Shown here piece after piece: positions 24,973 to 31,937 of a DNA stretch of 64,000 nt. Every line of letters starts with the position of its first letter. The stretch's first letter is position 1. Origin of the DNA: Oscillospiraceae bacterium (lineage in GTDB: Bacteria > Bacillota > Clostridia > Oscillospirales > Ruminococcaceae); the NCBI GenBank assembly GCA_015067175.1, contig SVMX01000010.1:1-64000 (forward strand), written 5' to 3'. The notes under the pieces are model-generated. The model made no database searches. It worked only from the letters and a program-made list of their open reading frames with translations, and had not been told where the DNA came from. The position numbers were made by a program, and so were the translations under genes.

Positions 24973-26085
24973 TTATTTTTTTGAGCTTTTCTCGTTTCTG
25001 CAAAGCTCGCCGAGATGTTTTTCAAAAAGTGCTTCGTCTGTGGGTATCTCAGCCCAGTCGTTAGTCCATGTGGAGATATATGCCGCATTGGAGATGGAGA
25101 GGGAATTAAGACCCTCCTTGCCCTCGGCTATCATATCAGTGCCGCTCAGTATAGACTGTGCAAAAGCCTCAATCACCTCGGGGTGACCCTCGGGCTCGGG
25201 CGCTGTAAATTCCTCGTAGGTGTTCGAGGGTGCTGCAAAGCCCTCCTTTGATGTAAAACAAAACTCGCGTTCAGGGATATCCAGCTTCCACCAACAGAGC
25301 TTGCCATGCTCGACCACTATCTTTCCCTTATCGCCCGTGATTTCAAGACGATTTGTACCGCAGGCGTCGCCTGTTGTGGTGATGAATGTTGCAGTCGCAC
25401 CGTTCTCATATTCACCGAAGATAGTTACATCGTCCTCTACATCAATGTTATGGTACTTTCCGAACTCGCAGAAAGCCCTCACACGCTTAGGCATACCGAA
25501 TATCCACTGCCACAGGTCGAGGTTATGAGGCGCTTGGTTAAGCAGAACGCCGCCGCCCTCGCCGTTCCATGTGGCTCTCCAGCTTCCAGAATCGTAGTAA
25601 GCCTGTGTGCGGTACCAGTTTGTGATTATCCACACCATTCTTTTAAGCTCACCCAGCTGACCGCTCTGAACTATCTCGCGAGCCTTTGCAAACATGGGAT
25701 TTGTGCGCTGATTGAACATTATGCCAAACTTCACGCCCGATTTTTCAGCTGCCTCGTTCATTTCACGCACCTGTCGTGCATAAACACCCGCAGGCTTTTC
25801 AGTAAGAACGTGAATGTTGCGCTTGAAGCACTCCTTGGCAACAGTGGGATGGTCGTAATGCGGAACAGCTATCAACACAGCGTCAACAAGACCGCTGTCA
25901 AGCATTTCGATATAGTCTGTAAAGCGAGCGACTTCTGAATGCTCCTTTGCCTTATCCATCTTTTCCGGGACGATATCACATACTGCGGTTATTTCCACGG
26001 ATGGGCATTTTCCGCCGAAAACATTGTAGAAATGTCCGCTGCCCATGTTGCCAAGTCCTACGATGCCAAGTCTTATCTTGTTCAT
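24973..26085 (-). CDS. Gfo/Idh/MocA-family NAD(P)-dependent oxidoreductase
   Basis: A 370-residue dehydrogenase with an N-terminal Rossmann domain (IRLGIVGLGNMGSGHFYNV), the family motif VLTEKPAGVYARQV with catalytic-site Lys, and a C-terminal alpha/beta domain with GGGVLLNQAPHNLDLWQW. Members oxidise sugars, inositols or sugar derivatives. The upstream gene is a xylose-isomerase-like TIM barrel, the usual partner of this family in inositol or sugar breakdown. The substrate is not identified. AAAGGAG precedes the ATG. The operon is read away from an AraC regulator that probably controls it. Confidence 0.9.
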   Translation of the reverse strand: MNKIRLGIVGLGNMGSGHFYNVFGGKCPSVEITAVCDIVPEKMDKAKEHSEVARFTDYIEMLDSGLVDAVLIAVPHYDHPTVAKECFKRNIHVLTEKPAGVYARQVREMNEAAEKSGVKFGIMFNQRTNPMFAKAREIVQSGQLGELKRMVWIITNWYRTQAYYDSGSWRATWNGEGGGVLLNQAPHNLDLWQWIFGMPKRVRAFCEFGKYHNIDVEDDVTIFGEYENGATATFITTTGDACGTNRLEITGDKGKIVVEHGKLCWWKLDIPEREFCFTSKEGFAAPSNTYEEFTAPEPEGHPEVIEAFAQSILSGTDMIAEGKEGLNSLSISNAAYISTWTNDWAEIPTDEALFEKHLGELCRNEKSSKK

Positions 26086-26096
26086 AACATTCTCCT

Positions 26097-26915
26097 TTAA
26101 ATCAGTTCCTTAAGCGCGGTTACCGCAGCGTTAAATGCCGCTCTTGACGAGGGATAGCAGTATCCCATCTTGGTCTTTTCGCTTGCTTCAAGCTTGTCGA
26201 AACCGTCAAATACTGAAAGATGCGGCTCCAACGTGAGAACGCTGCCCTTGTATTGCTGCAACAGATATGGAAGATTTCCGATACCTTTTCCCGCAGGCAC
26301 TACCGAGCCATCTGCCATAGCGTCCTTGATGTGCATATACTCAACATAGGGACTGAGCAATTTCCAGGCTTCGAGCGTATCCTGTCCGCATTGAATGAAG
26401 TTTGCAGGGTCAAAAACTGCCCTGAGCCGCGGGAATTCATTATGTATCTCAGCGCAGCGGGAAGCGATATCGCCGTAGATACCCTTTTCATTCTCGTGGC
26501 AAAGGGTTATCCCGCTGCCTTTTGCGGCGTCTATGAGCTTCTCAAGGCGGCTGAACACCTCGTCTTTGTAGCGCTCCGCATTATCTGACGGAACATAAAA
26601 GCTGAACATTCTGATGTGCTTTGCGCCGAGGATATCAGCCAATTCAAGTCCGTGTTTGAACTTGTCGAGGTGCGCTGTGAAATCATCGCATATTCCTATC
26701 TTTCCGTATGGCGAACCAAGCGACCACACGGCAAGTTCCGCATTATCAAGCTGTCTGCGTATCTCTTTCGCTTTTTCGAGGGAGATGTCCGAGATGTTTT
26801 CGCCGTCAACACCTCTTATTTCAAGATAATCAATACCGTTTTCGGTCATCGATTTAATTTGTTCTGATAATCTGCCGTCTGCCTCGTCTGCGAATGCCGC
26901 AAGTTTAAAACCCAT
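26097..26915 (-). CDS. Sugar phosphate isomerase/epimerase-like TIM barrel protein
   Basis: A 272-residue xylose-isomerase-like (AP endonuclease 2 fold) protein: MGFKLAAFADEADGRLSEQI, YLEIRGVDGENI, ITLCHENEKGIYGD, RAVFDPANFIQCG, EYMHIKDAM and a late Glu in VLTLEPHL are the metal-binding positions of the fold. It probably epimerises or isomerises a ketose or inosose. A longer frame upstream is open, but ATG 26915 has GGAGGTATCC upstream and lies just after the promoter. First gene of a three-gene operon with the oxidoreductase and transporter. Confidence 0.88.
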   Translation of the reverse strand: MGFKLAAFADEADGRLSEQIKSMTENGIDYLEIRGVDGENISDISLEKAKEIRRQLDNAELAVWSLGSPYGKIGICDDFTAHLDKFKHGLELADILGAKHIRMFSFYVPSDNAERYKDEVFSRLEKLIDAAKGSGITLCHENEKGIYGDIASRCAEIHNEFPRLRAVFDPANFIQCGQDTLEAWKLLSPYVEYMHIKDAMADGSVVPAGKGIGNLPYLLQQYKGSVLTLEPHLSVFDGFDKLEASEKTKMGYCYPSSRAAFNAAVTALKELI

Positions 26916-26946
26916 AAGGATACCTCCGTTTTGATTTTCTGTATTC

Positions 26947-26975
26947 ATTTTATCACGAATGAATTTGTATTTCAA
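26947..26975 (-). promoter_or_regulatory. Promoter of the epimerase-oxidoreductase-transporter operon
   Basis: Minus strand TTGAAA (26970-26975), 17 bp, TAAAAT (26947-26952). It lies back to back with the AraC promoter. Confidence 0.7.
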
Positions 26976-27006
26976 TTGCAAATTTTAGCTTTATATATTG
27001 CAAATT
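26976..27006. promoter_or_regulatory. Direct repeat, likely AraC-family binding sites
   Basis: TTGCAAATT occurs twice (26976-26984 and 26998-27006), 22 bp apart start to start, two helical turns, between divergent promoters. The second copy includes the -35 of the regulator gene, suggesting autoregulation. Confidence 0.6.
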
Positions 27007-27026
27007 CGTGCATTATATGCTACAAT
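26998..27026 (+). promoter_or_regulatory. Promoter of the AraC-family gene
   Basis: TTGCAA (26998-27003), 17 bp, TACAAT (27021-27026), with TGC just before the -10. Confidence 0.65.
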
Positions 27027-27044
27027 GGAGGCAGAGGTGATGAT

Positions 27045-27854
27045 ATGCTCAATGAATACAGCTTCGGAGATATTTATATACGGCACGCGATTGACAACAG
27101 TCCCGACGACAAGGATTTTACAATGCACATTCATGAACAGTGCGAGATATATTTCTTTGTTTCGGGAAATGTAGAATATCTTGTGGAAGGATCAAAATAT
27201 CCTCTTTCAGAAGACACTCTGATGATAATGAGCCCTGCTGAAGCCCACAAACCTAAGATAGTTGGCAGCGACAAATATGAGCGCTATGCGATAAATTTTC
27301 CAACAAGCTTTGTTAGCTTTATCGATCCCGAGGGCAGGCTCACCAAAGTATTCACCGAGCGCCCTCTCGGACACGGCAATATGTTAAGCTGTTCTGATAT
27401 TGATACAGAGCTTGTGAAAAAGCTCTTTTCAGAGATGTGCAGTGCACAGGACGATTATGACAATCAGCTTGTGATAAAAACTCATCTTCCAATGCTTCTT
27501 GATATGATAAGCAGAGCGTATTCCACTAAAGGAAAACTTGCAAGCAAGCCCCAAACTGTAGCCGAAAACATCATTGTATATGTCAACAAACATCTTTTTG
27601 AGAACATATCCGTGCCATTGCTTGCAAAGCATTTTTTTATTAGCACCTCGCAGTTCAGCAGAATTTTCAAGCAGGCCACAGGAGCCGCTCCATGGGATTA
27701 TATAACGAAAAAACGGCTTACCGCCGCAAAAGATATGCTGCGCAGCGGACATTCCGCACAAAGTGTTTCGGAAAGCTGCGGCTTTCGGGATTACTCTGTA
27801 TTTTACAGGGCATACACCAAACATTTTGGATGCGCGCCGAAGCAAAACATTTAG
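27045..27854 (+). CDS. AraC-family transcriptional regulator
   Basis: A 269-residue regulator. The N-terminal cupin-like sensing domain (MHIHEQCEIYFFVSGNVEYLVEG) probably binds a small molecule. The C-terminal AraC domain has two helix-turn-helix units (VPLLAKHFFISTSQFSRIFKQATG and AQSVSESCGFRDYSVFYRAYTKHFG). ATG 27045 follows GAGGTGAT; the frame open to 26931 crosses the promoter. It diverges from the epimerase/oxidoreductase/transporter operon, with a direct repeat between them, so that operon is the likely target and the substrate of those enzymes the likely ligand. Confidence 0.9.
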   Translation: MLNEYSFGDIYIRHAIDNSPDDKDFTMHIHEQCEIYFFVSGNVEYLVEGSKYPLSEDTLMIMSPAEAHKPKIVGSDKYERYAINFPTSFVSFIDPEGRLTKVFTERPLGHGNMLSCSDIDTELVKKLFSEMCSAQDDYDNQLVIKTHLPMLLDMISRAYSTKGKLASKPQTVAENIIVYVNKHLFENISVPLLAKHFFISTSQFSRIFKQATGAAPWDYITKKRLTAAKDMLRSGHSAQSVSESCGFRDYSVFYRAYTKHFGCAPKQNI

Positions 27855-27874
27855 ACCATACCGTATAAACACAC

Positions 27875-27910
27875 AAAAATCGGCAGAGCAATTCACTCCG
27901 CCGATTTTTT
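27875..27910. terminator. Bidirectional terminator, AraC gene / GH5_4-like cellulase
   Basis: Hairpin AAAATCGGC-a-GAG / CTC-c-GCCGATTTT with T-tracts on both sides (TTTTTTC on plus; TTTTTGTGTG on minus). Confidence 0.87.
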
Positions 27911-27943
27911 CATCATGCTTTTATAATTTCTCAAAGAGTTCGG

Positions 27944-29101
27944 TCATTCCGAAAGGCGCGCGATAAGCTCTCTATCCGCTTCGTTCTTTATCATACAAGA
28001 AGAACGGCTGTAGAAATTGTTACTGGTATCCCACAGCACAGGCACAAAGCCGTGTTCCTTCAGCTTATTCAGTACGATCTCAAGACATTCTGTGCTATTG
28101 GTATAAATCGCGTCTGCGGCAAAATTGCTTCTGGGATAAATTCCTGTTGTTTCACCGAGGAACACAGGTATACCCTTGTCAGCAAACGACTTTTTGAGAA
28201 GCTCGCACTGGTTGTCGATATAATCAAGCCAGTCCTGACCGCCTATCTTATTGCTCCAGTAAACAGCATTATCAACATAATGCACTGACACCATGAGTCT
28301 GTCCTCAGTCTTGTCCTCGGGCACGATAAATTCATCTGCTGTTGTGAGGTCAATATTCGTCCAGTAGCCCGACACGATAAGTACTCGCTCCGAGTTGTTG
28401 CCGCCTGTTGCGCGAACCGCGTCAACAAAAGTCTGATTCAGTGTATTCACCATTTTATATGCATCAGACTTTTCAGAGTCAACAAGCTTTCCGTTTTCAT
28501 CGAACTGACTGCCGCCGAGATACTCGTTATAGCCCTCAAAGACAAGCGTGTAGGGATAATCTATAAACTCATTTGCTATCTGAGTCCATAATGTCGTGAA
28601 TATCTTCTCACATTCCTCAAGCGAATTACGTCTAATAATGAACTCATCAAAATGGTGAATGTTAATTACAGTGTAAAGCCCTGCGTTCTGCGCGTAATCT
28701 ACTATCTCGCGCACCCTTGCCATGTATTCGGGGTTGATAGTATAGGTGCCGTCGTTTTCCATCATATTTCCCCAGAAAACAGGTATACGGATAGTATCAA
28801 AGCCCGCCGCCTTTATTCCATCAATGCACTCCTGCGTTGTAGTAGGCGCACCCCATTGTCTTTCGTATTCATTAGGCGTATTTCCGCCGCATATGGGTAT
28901 CCATGTGTAACCCACAGTTTCACAGCCGCCTGAATTATAGGCTTCCATCGTGTTTCCGAGATTAAGACCTATTCCCATATCCTCGGCCATCTGTGTTGCA
29001 GTGATAGAGCCCTCTGCTGCCGGTTTGACTGTTGAGCAGCCTGCTGATACGATCATTGACGCAGCAAGCACTATTGATGATATGATATGTTTTATCCTCA
29101 T
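27944..29101 (-). CDS. GH5 (subfamily 4-like) cellulase lipoprotein
   Basis: A 385-residue lipoprotein (IVSAGC, Cys22) with a short linker and a single GH5 barrel: MGIGLNLGNTMEAYNSGG, RQWGAPTTTQECIDGIKAAGFDTIRIPVFW, YTVINIHHFDEF, acid/base Glu in LVFEGYNEYLGG and nucleophile Glu in VFLGETTG. This is the pattern of GH5_4 endoglucanases and xyloglucanases. It should act on beta-glucans at the cell surface. There is no binding module or dockerin. GAAGGGAG precedes the ATG. It is a single gene with a strong promoter and terminator, and the second GH5 lipoprotein in the window. Confidence 0.92.
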   Translation of the reverse strand: MRIKHIISSIVLAASMIVSAGCSTVKPAAEGSITATQMAEDMGIGLNLGNTMEAYNSGGCETVGYTWIPICGGNTPNEYERQWGAPTTTQECIDGIKAAGFDTIRIPVFWGNMMENDGTYTINPEYMARVREIVDYAQNAGLYTVINIHHFDEFIIRRNSLEECEKIFTTLWTQIANEFIDYPYTLVFEGYNEYLGGSQFDENGKLVDSEKSDAYKMVNTLNQTFVDAVRATGGNNSERVLIVSGYWTNIDLTTADEFIVPEDKTEDRLMVSVHYVDNAVYWSNKIGGQDWLDYIDNQCELLKKSFADKGIPVFLGETTGIYPRSNFAADAIYTNSTECLEIVLNKLKEHGFVPVLWDTSNNFYSRSSCMIKNEADRELIARLSE

Positions 29102-29130
29102 AAGAAAACTCCCTTCGTTATCTTATGTTA

Positions 29131-29159
29131 ATTATATTTGTTTTTTGCAGCAAAGTCAA
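29131..29159 (-). promoter_or_regulatory. Sigma-A promoter for the GH5_4-like gene
   Basis: Minus strand TTGACT (29154-29159), 17 bp, TATAAT (29131-29136), 30 bp from the start. No clear terminator separates it from the upstream histidine kinase gene. Confidence 0.87.
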
Positions 29160-29215
29160 TAATCAAGATTCTGAAAATCCACCATTTGTTCAAAATATGC
29201 ACTTTCCGTAAATCA

Positions 29216-30439
29216 TCAGGCTTTCTCAAACACCGCAGTAACGCACATAAATCCGTCCTTTATCTCTGCGAAGATATCGCCGTTCATCTTGTGCATTAGC
29301 TGACGGCAGATGTAAAGTCCAAGACCGCTTCCCTTTTCATTTTCGGCATTTTCGCCTCTCCAAAAGCTGTCGAAGATATGCGGCAGGTCAGCGTCTTTGA
29401 GTGTGCATCCACTATTGCGGACAGCAATAAGAATACAGCCGTCCTCCTCGGAAAAGCTGATATCTATGCTCTTTCCGTCGCCGTATTTTATCGCATTTTC
29501 GATGATATTCTGAACGACCTCCACACTGCGGTCGGTATCGCCGCTGAGCAGGCAGTCAGTGTAGCTGCCGACCGAAAATTCCGTCTTTATAAGCGACAGC
29601 TTTTCGGTGTAGTATTGCTTTATCCTCGTCACAAGCTCTGATATATAGAACTCGCCCATATTCACGTCAAGGCTGAGGAAATCCTCCTTTGACGCGGTGA
29701 TGATCTGCGAAACATAGCCCTCGATCTCATCAGCTTTAGAGTTTATGTTCTCCGCGATCTCAAGCTGTTTTTCCGCGCTTGTGTACAGTCCCTTTGAGAG
29801 CGCCTTTGAATACAGCTTTATCGCTGACAGCGGAGTTTTTATATCATGCGAAAGCGACAGCAGGAGCATTTTTCTGTCCCTTTGCAGGTCAAGCTCGCGT
29901 TCTTTCTGCTGTTCCATGTTTTCGCGGAGCATATCAACGCCCCAGACGAACCGTCCGAAAAATCGGTTTTTCGTTTCCTTTACGGGCGCGGTGAGATTGC
30001 CTTTTGAAAGCTCATACGGGACATCTGAAAGCTGTTCAAACGGTTTTAATATCTTCACCCTTATGTACAGCATAACAGCGATGATAACCGCCGCCATAAC
30101 GCCGAGGATCACATTTACAGTTATAACAAATTCAGATCTGTCCGCGTTGCTGTCTGCCTCATAATCAAAACGGTACAGCTTGCCGTTTATCTCTCTTATA
30201 ATACAGTCGCTGTCCGAGTTATAGAAGCCATCGCCGTATTCCGTGACAGCCGTGACATATTCACACGCCGAAATATCGAGAGCAGAGCCGTTTTCCATCT
30301 CATACACAAGACGGCTTATTTCAACGCGATATGGTCTGCCGTTGTCGGCATTATCAGCAAGCAGTATCGCATTTGCAGCGAAAAAAACTGCGGCTATCAC
30401 GATTATCACCACCGCGAAGATCTTGTTAAACGCTTTCAT
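29216..30439 (-). CDS. Sensor histidine kinase
   Basis: A 407-residue membrane kinase. TM1 (about 7-27) and TM2 (about 105-126) flank an external domain of about 78 residues. A HAMP-like linker follows, then LSLSHDIKTPLSAIKLY with phospho-acceptor His198, the N-box NIIENAIKYGDG and the G-box GSGLGLYICRQLM. It should phosphorylate the response regulator gene that overlaps it by 14 bp upstream. The four-gene cluster permease-ATPase-regulator-kinase suggests it senses a compound exported by, or damaging to, the envelope. The external loop is too large for a Bce-type intramembrane sensor. Confidence 0.92.
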   Translation of the reverse strand: MKAFNKIFAVVIIVIAAVFFAANAILLADNADNGRPYRVEISRLVYEMENGSALDISACEYVTAVTEYGDGFYNSDSDCIIREINGKLYRFDYEADSNADRSEFVITVNVILGVMAAVIIAVMLYIRVKILKPFEQLSDVPYELSKGNLTAPVKETKNRFFGRFVWGVDMLRENMEQQKERELDLQRDRKMLLLSLSHDIKTPLSAIKLYSKALSKGLYTSAEKQLEIAENINSKADEIEGYVSQIITASKEDFLSLDVNMGEFYISELVTRIKQYYTEKLSLIKTEFSVGSYTDCLLSGDTDRSVEVVQNIIENAIKYGDGKSIDISFSEEDGCILIAVRNSGCTLKDADLPHIFDSFWRGENAENEKGSGLGLYICRQLMHKMNGDIFAEIKDGFMCVTAVFEKA

Positions 30440-31094
30440 ATTTGTAGCCTACTCCCCACACTGTAAGTATTCGCTTGGGATTTTTCGGGTCGTCCTCTAT
30501 CTTCTCACGAAGCCATTTTACGTGAACGGTCAGCGTCTGCTGCTCGGAAAAGCTGTCGCTGCCCCATATCTGATTGAACAGAAACTCCTTGCTAAGCGCC
30601 TGACCCTTGTTTTCGATAAGAAGAAGCAGCAGATCAAACTCCTTAGCTGTAAGGTCGAGCGGCACGTCGTTTTTGCAGACCGTGCGGCTGACCTTATTGA
30701 TGCGGATATCGCCGTCGATAAGCTCGTCAACTGCGTATCTTCGCCTGAAAATGCCGCTTATCTTTGCAAGCATGATGTCGATGTCATACGGCTTTTCGAT
30801 GTAGTCATCGGCGCCGAGAACAAGCCCGTTAAGCTTGTCCTCCTTGTCGGTCTTTGCGCTGACGATAAGTATCGGTGTGTTGCTGTCCTCTCGTATCCTC
30901 CTGCAGACAGCAAAGCCGTCTATCCCGGGAAGCATTACATCAAGCACAATAAGCCTTGCCCCGTACTTTTCGTACAGCGACAAGGCTTTTTCTCCAGTTT
31001 CGGCAACCGAAACTGTGTAATTCTCTGCGCGCAGAAAATCACACAGCAGGTCGGCAAGCTCCTTATTGTCTTCAACTATCAGAATGTCGGTCAT
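30426..31094 (-). CDS. OmpR-family response regulator
   Basis: A 222-residue regulator with receiver domain (ILIVEDNKELADLL, phospho-Asp in LIVLDVMLPGIDG, Lys in YIEKPYDIDIM) and a winged-helix DNA-binding domain (LTAKEFDLLLLLIENKGQALSKEFL, LTVHVKWLREKIEDDP). ATG 31094 has AAAGGA upstream; a longer frame exists but lacks a site. It overlaps the kinase gene by 14 bp. A likely target is the promoter before the permease gene of the same cluster. Confidence 0.93.
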   Translation of the reverse strand: MTDILIVEDNKELADLLCDFLRAENYTVSVAETGEKALSLYEKYGARLIVLDVMLPGIDGFAVCRRIREDSNTPILIVSAKTDKEDKLNGLVLGADDYIEKPYDIDIMLAKISGIFRRRYAVDELIDGDIRINKVSRTVCKNDVPLDLTAKEFDLLLLLIENKGQALSKEFLFNQIWGSDSFSEQQTLTVHVKWLREKIEDDPKNPKRILTVWGVGYKYESV

Positions 31095-31116
31095 AGATCG
31101 TCCTTTCTGCACGCAC

Positions 31117-31136
31117 GGACACGGCAAGCCGTGTCC
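31117..31136. repeat. Short palindromic element (REP-like)
   Basis: Perfect hairpin GGACACGG-caag-CCGTGTCC in the 64-bp gap between the ABC ATPase and response regulator genes, flanked by CCTACG. Palindromes of this GGGACACGGC type occur as dispersed intergenic repeats in other bacterial genomes, as far as I recall. It interrupts an otherwise tight operon. Confidence 0.5.
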
Positions 31137-31158
31137 CTACGCATTTCGCAGCAGCATC

Positions 31159-31923
31159 TTACCAGCCCATCTCCATGAGCCAATTATTGAGCGCACGCTC
31201 ACGCTCTCTCATCTGAGAAGCATTTTCGTACCTATCTAAATTATACTCTCCTTTTATGTTTCCGTCAACTATGTACAGCACTCTTGTGCATTTTGCCGCT
31301 ACCTTTACATCGTGAGTTACCAGCATGATGGTAGTGCCGTCGTTGTTGAGCTTTGCAAGCTCCTCCATAACCTCATCGGAGGAGGTGCGGTTGAGTGCGC
31401 CTGTAGGCTCGTCGGCAAAGATCATTTTGGGGTTATTTATCATACTGCGGCAGATGCACGCACGCTGAAGCTGCCCCCCCGAGACCTCGTTTATGTCGTT
31501 GTCGGCAATGTCGATGATTCCCAGCTTGCGCATAAGCTCCTGACCGCGCTGTACCGTTTCCTTGCGGCTTTCGGTATTCTTGTCAGACTGCACCGCGGGG
31601 AGAATGATATTATCCAGCACTGTAAGGTTTTTCAGCATATACATCTGCTGGAATATGAAGCCCATCTCGTCAAGGCGCAGGTCAGCAAGCTCCTTTTCAC
31701 CCATCTTTGCGATGTTCTTGCCGCAGAAAAGCGCCTCGCCCGCTGTGATGCTGTCCATGCCCGAAACAGCATACAGCAGAGTGGATTTACCTGAGCCTGA
31801 TGGTCCCATAATCGCAACCATTTCACCCTCGGAAACGGTGAAGTTCACGTTTTTCAGAACGTTGTTCTGACGCTTGTTTACGATATATGTTTTGCAGAGG
31901 TCTTTTACTTCTAAAATATTCAT
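31159..31923 (-). CDS. ABC transporter ATP-binding protein (MacB/LolD type)
   Basis: A 254-residue ATPase: Walker A GPSGSGKST, Q-loop, signature VSGGQLQRACICRS, Walker B MIFADEPTGALN with the alanine typical of this group, and H-loop VTHDVKV. It powers the FtsX-type permease encoded 14 bp upstream. The C-terminus is extended by about 25 residues (RERERALNNWLMEMGW). Such pairs export or expel peptides, antibiotics or lipids rather than import solutes. AAAGGATATC precedes its ATG. Confidence 0.93.
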   Translation of the reverse strand: MNILEVKDLCKTYIVNKRQNNVLKNVNFTVSEGEMVAIMGPSGSGKSTLLYAVSGMDSITAGEALFCGKNIAKMGEKELADLRLDEMGFIFQQMYMLKNLTVLDNIILPAVQSDKNTESRKETVQRGQELMRKLGIIDIADNDINEVSGGQLQRACICRSMINNPKMIFADEPTGALNRTSSDEVMEELAKLNNDGTTIMLVTHDVKVAAKCTRVLYIVDGNIKGEYNLDRYENASQMRERERALNNWLMEMGW

Positions 31924-31937
31924 AGTGATATCCTTTC

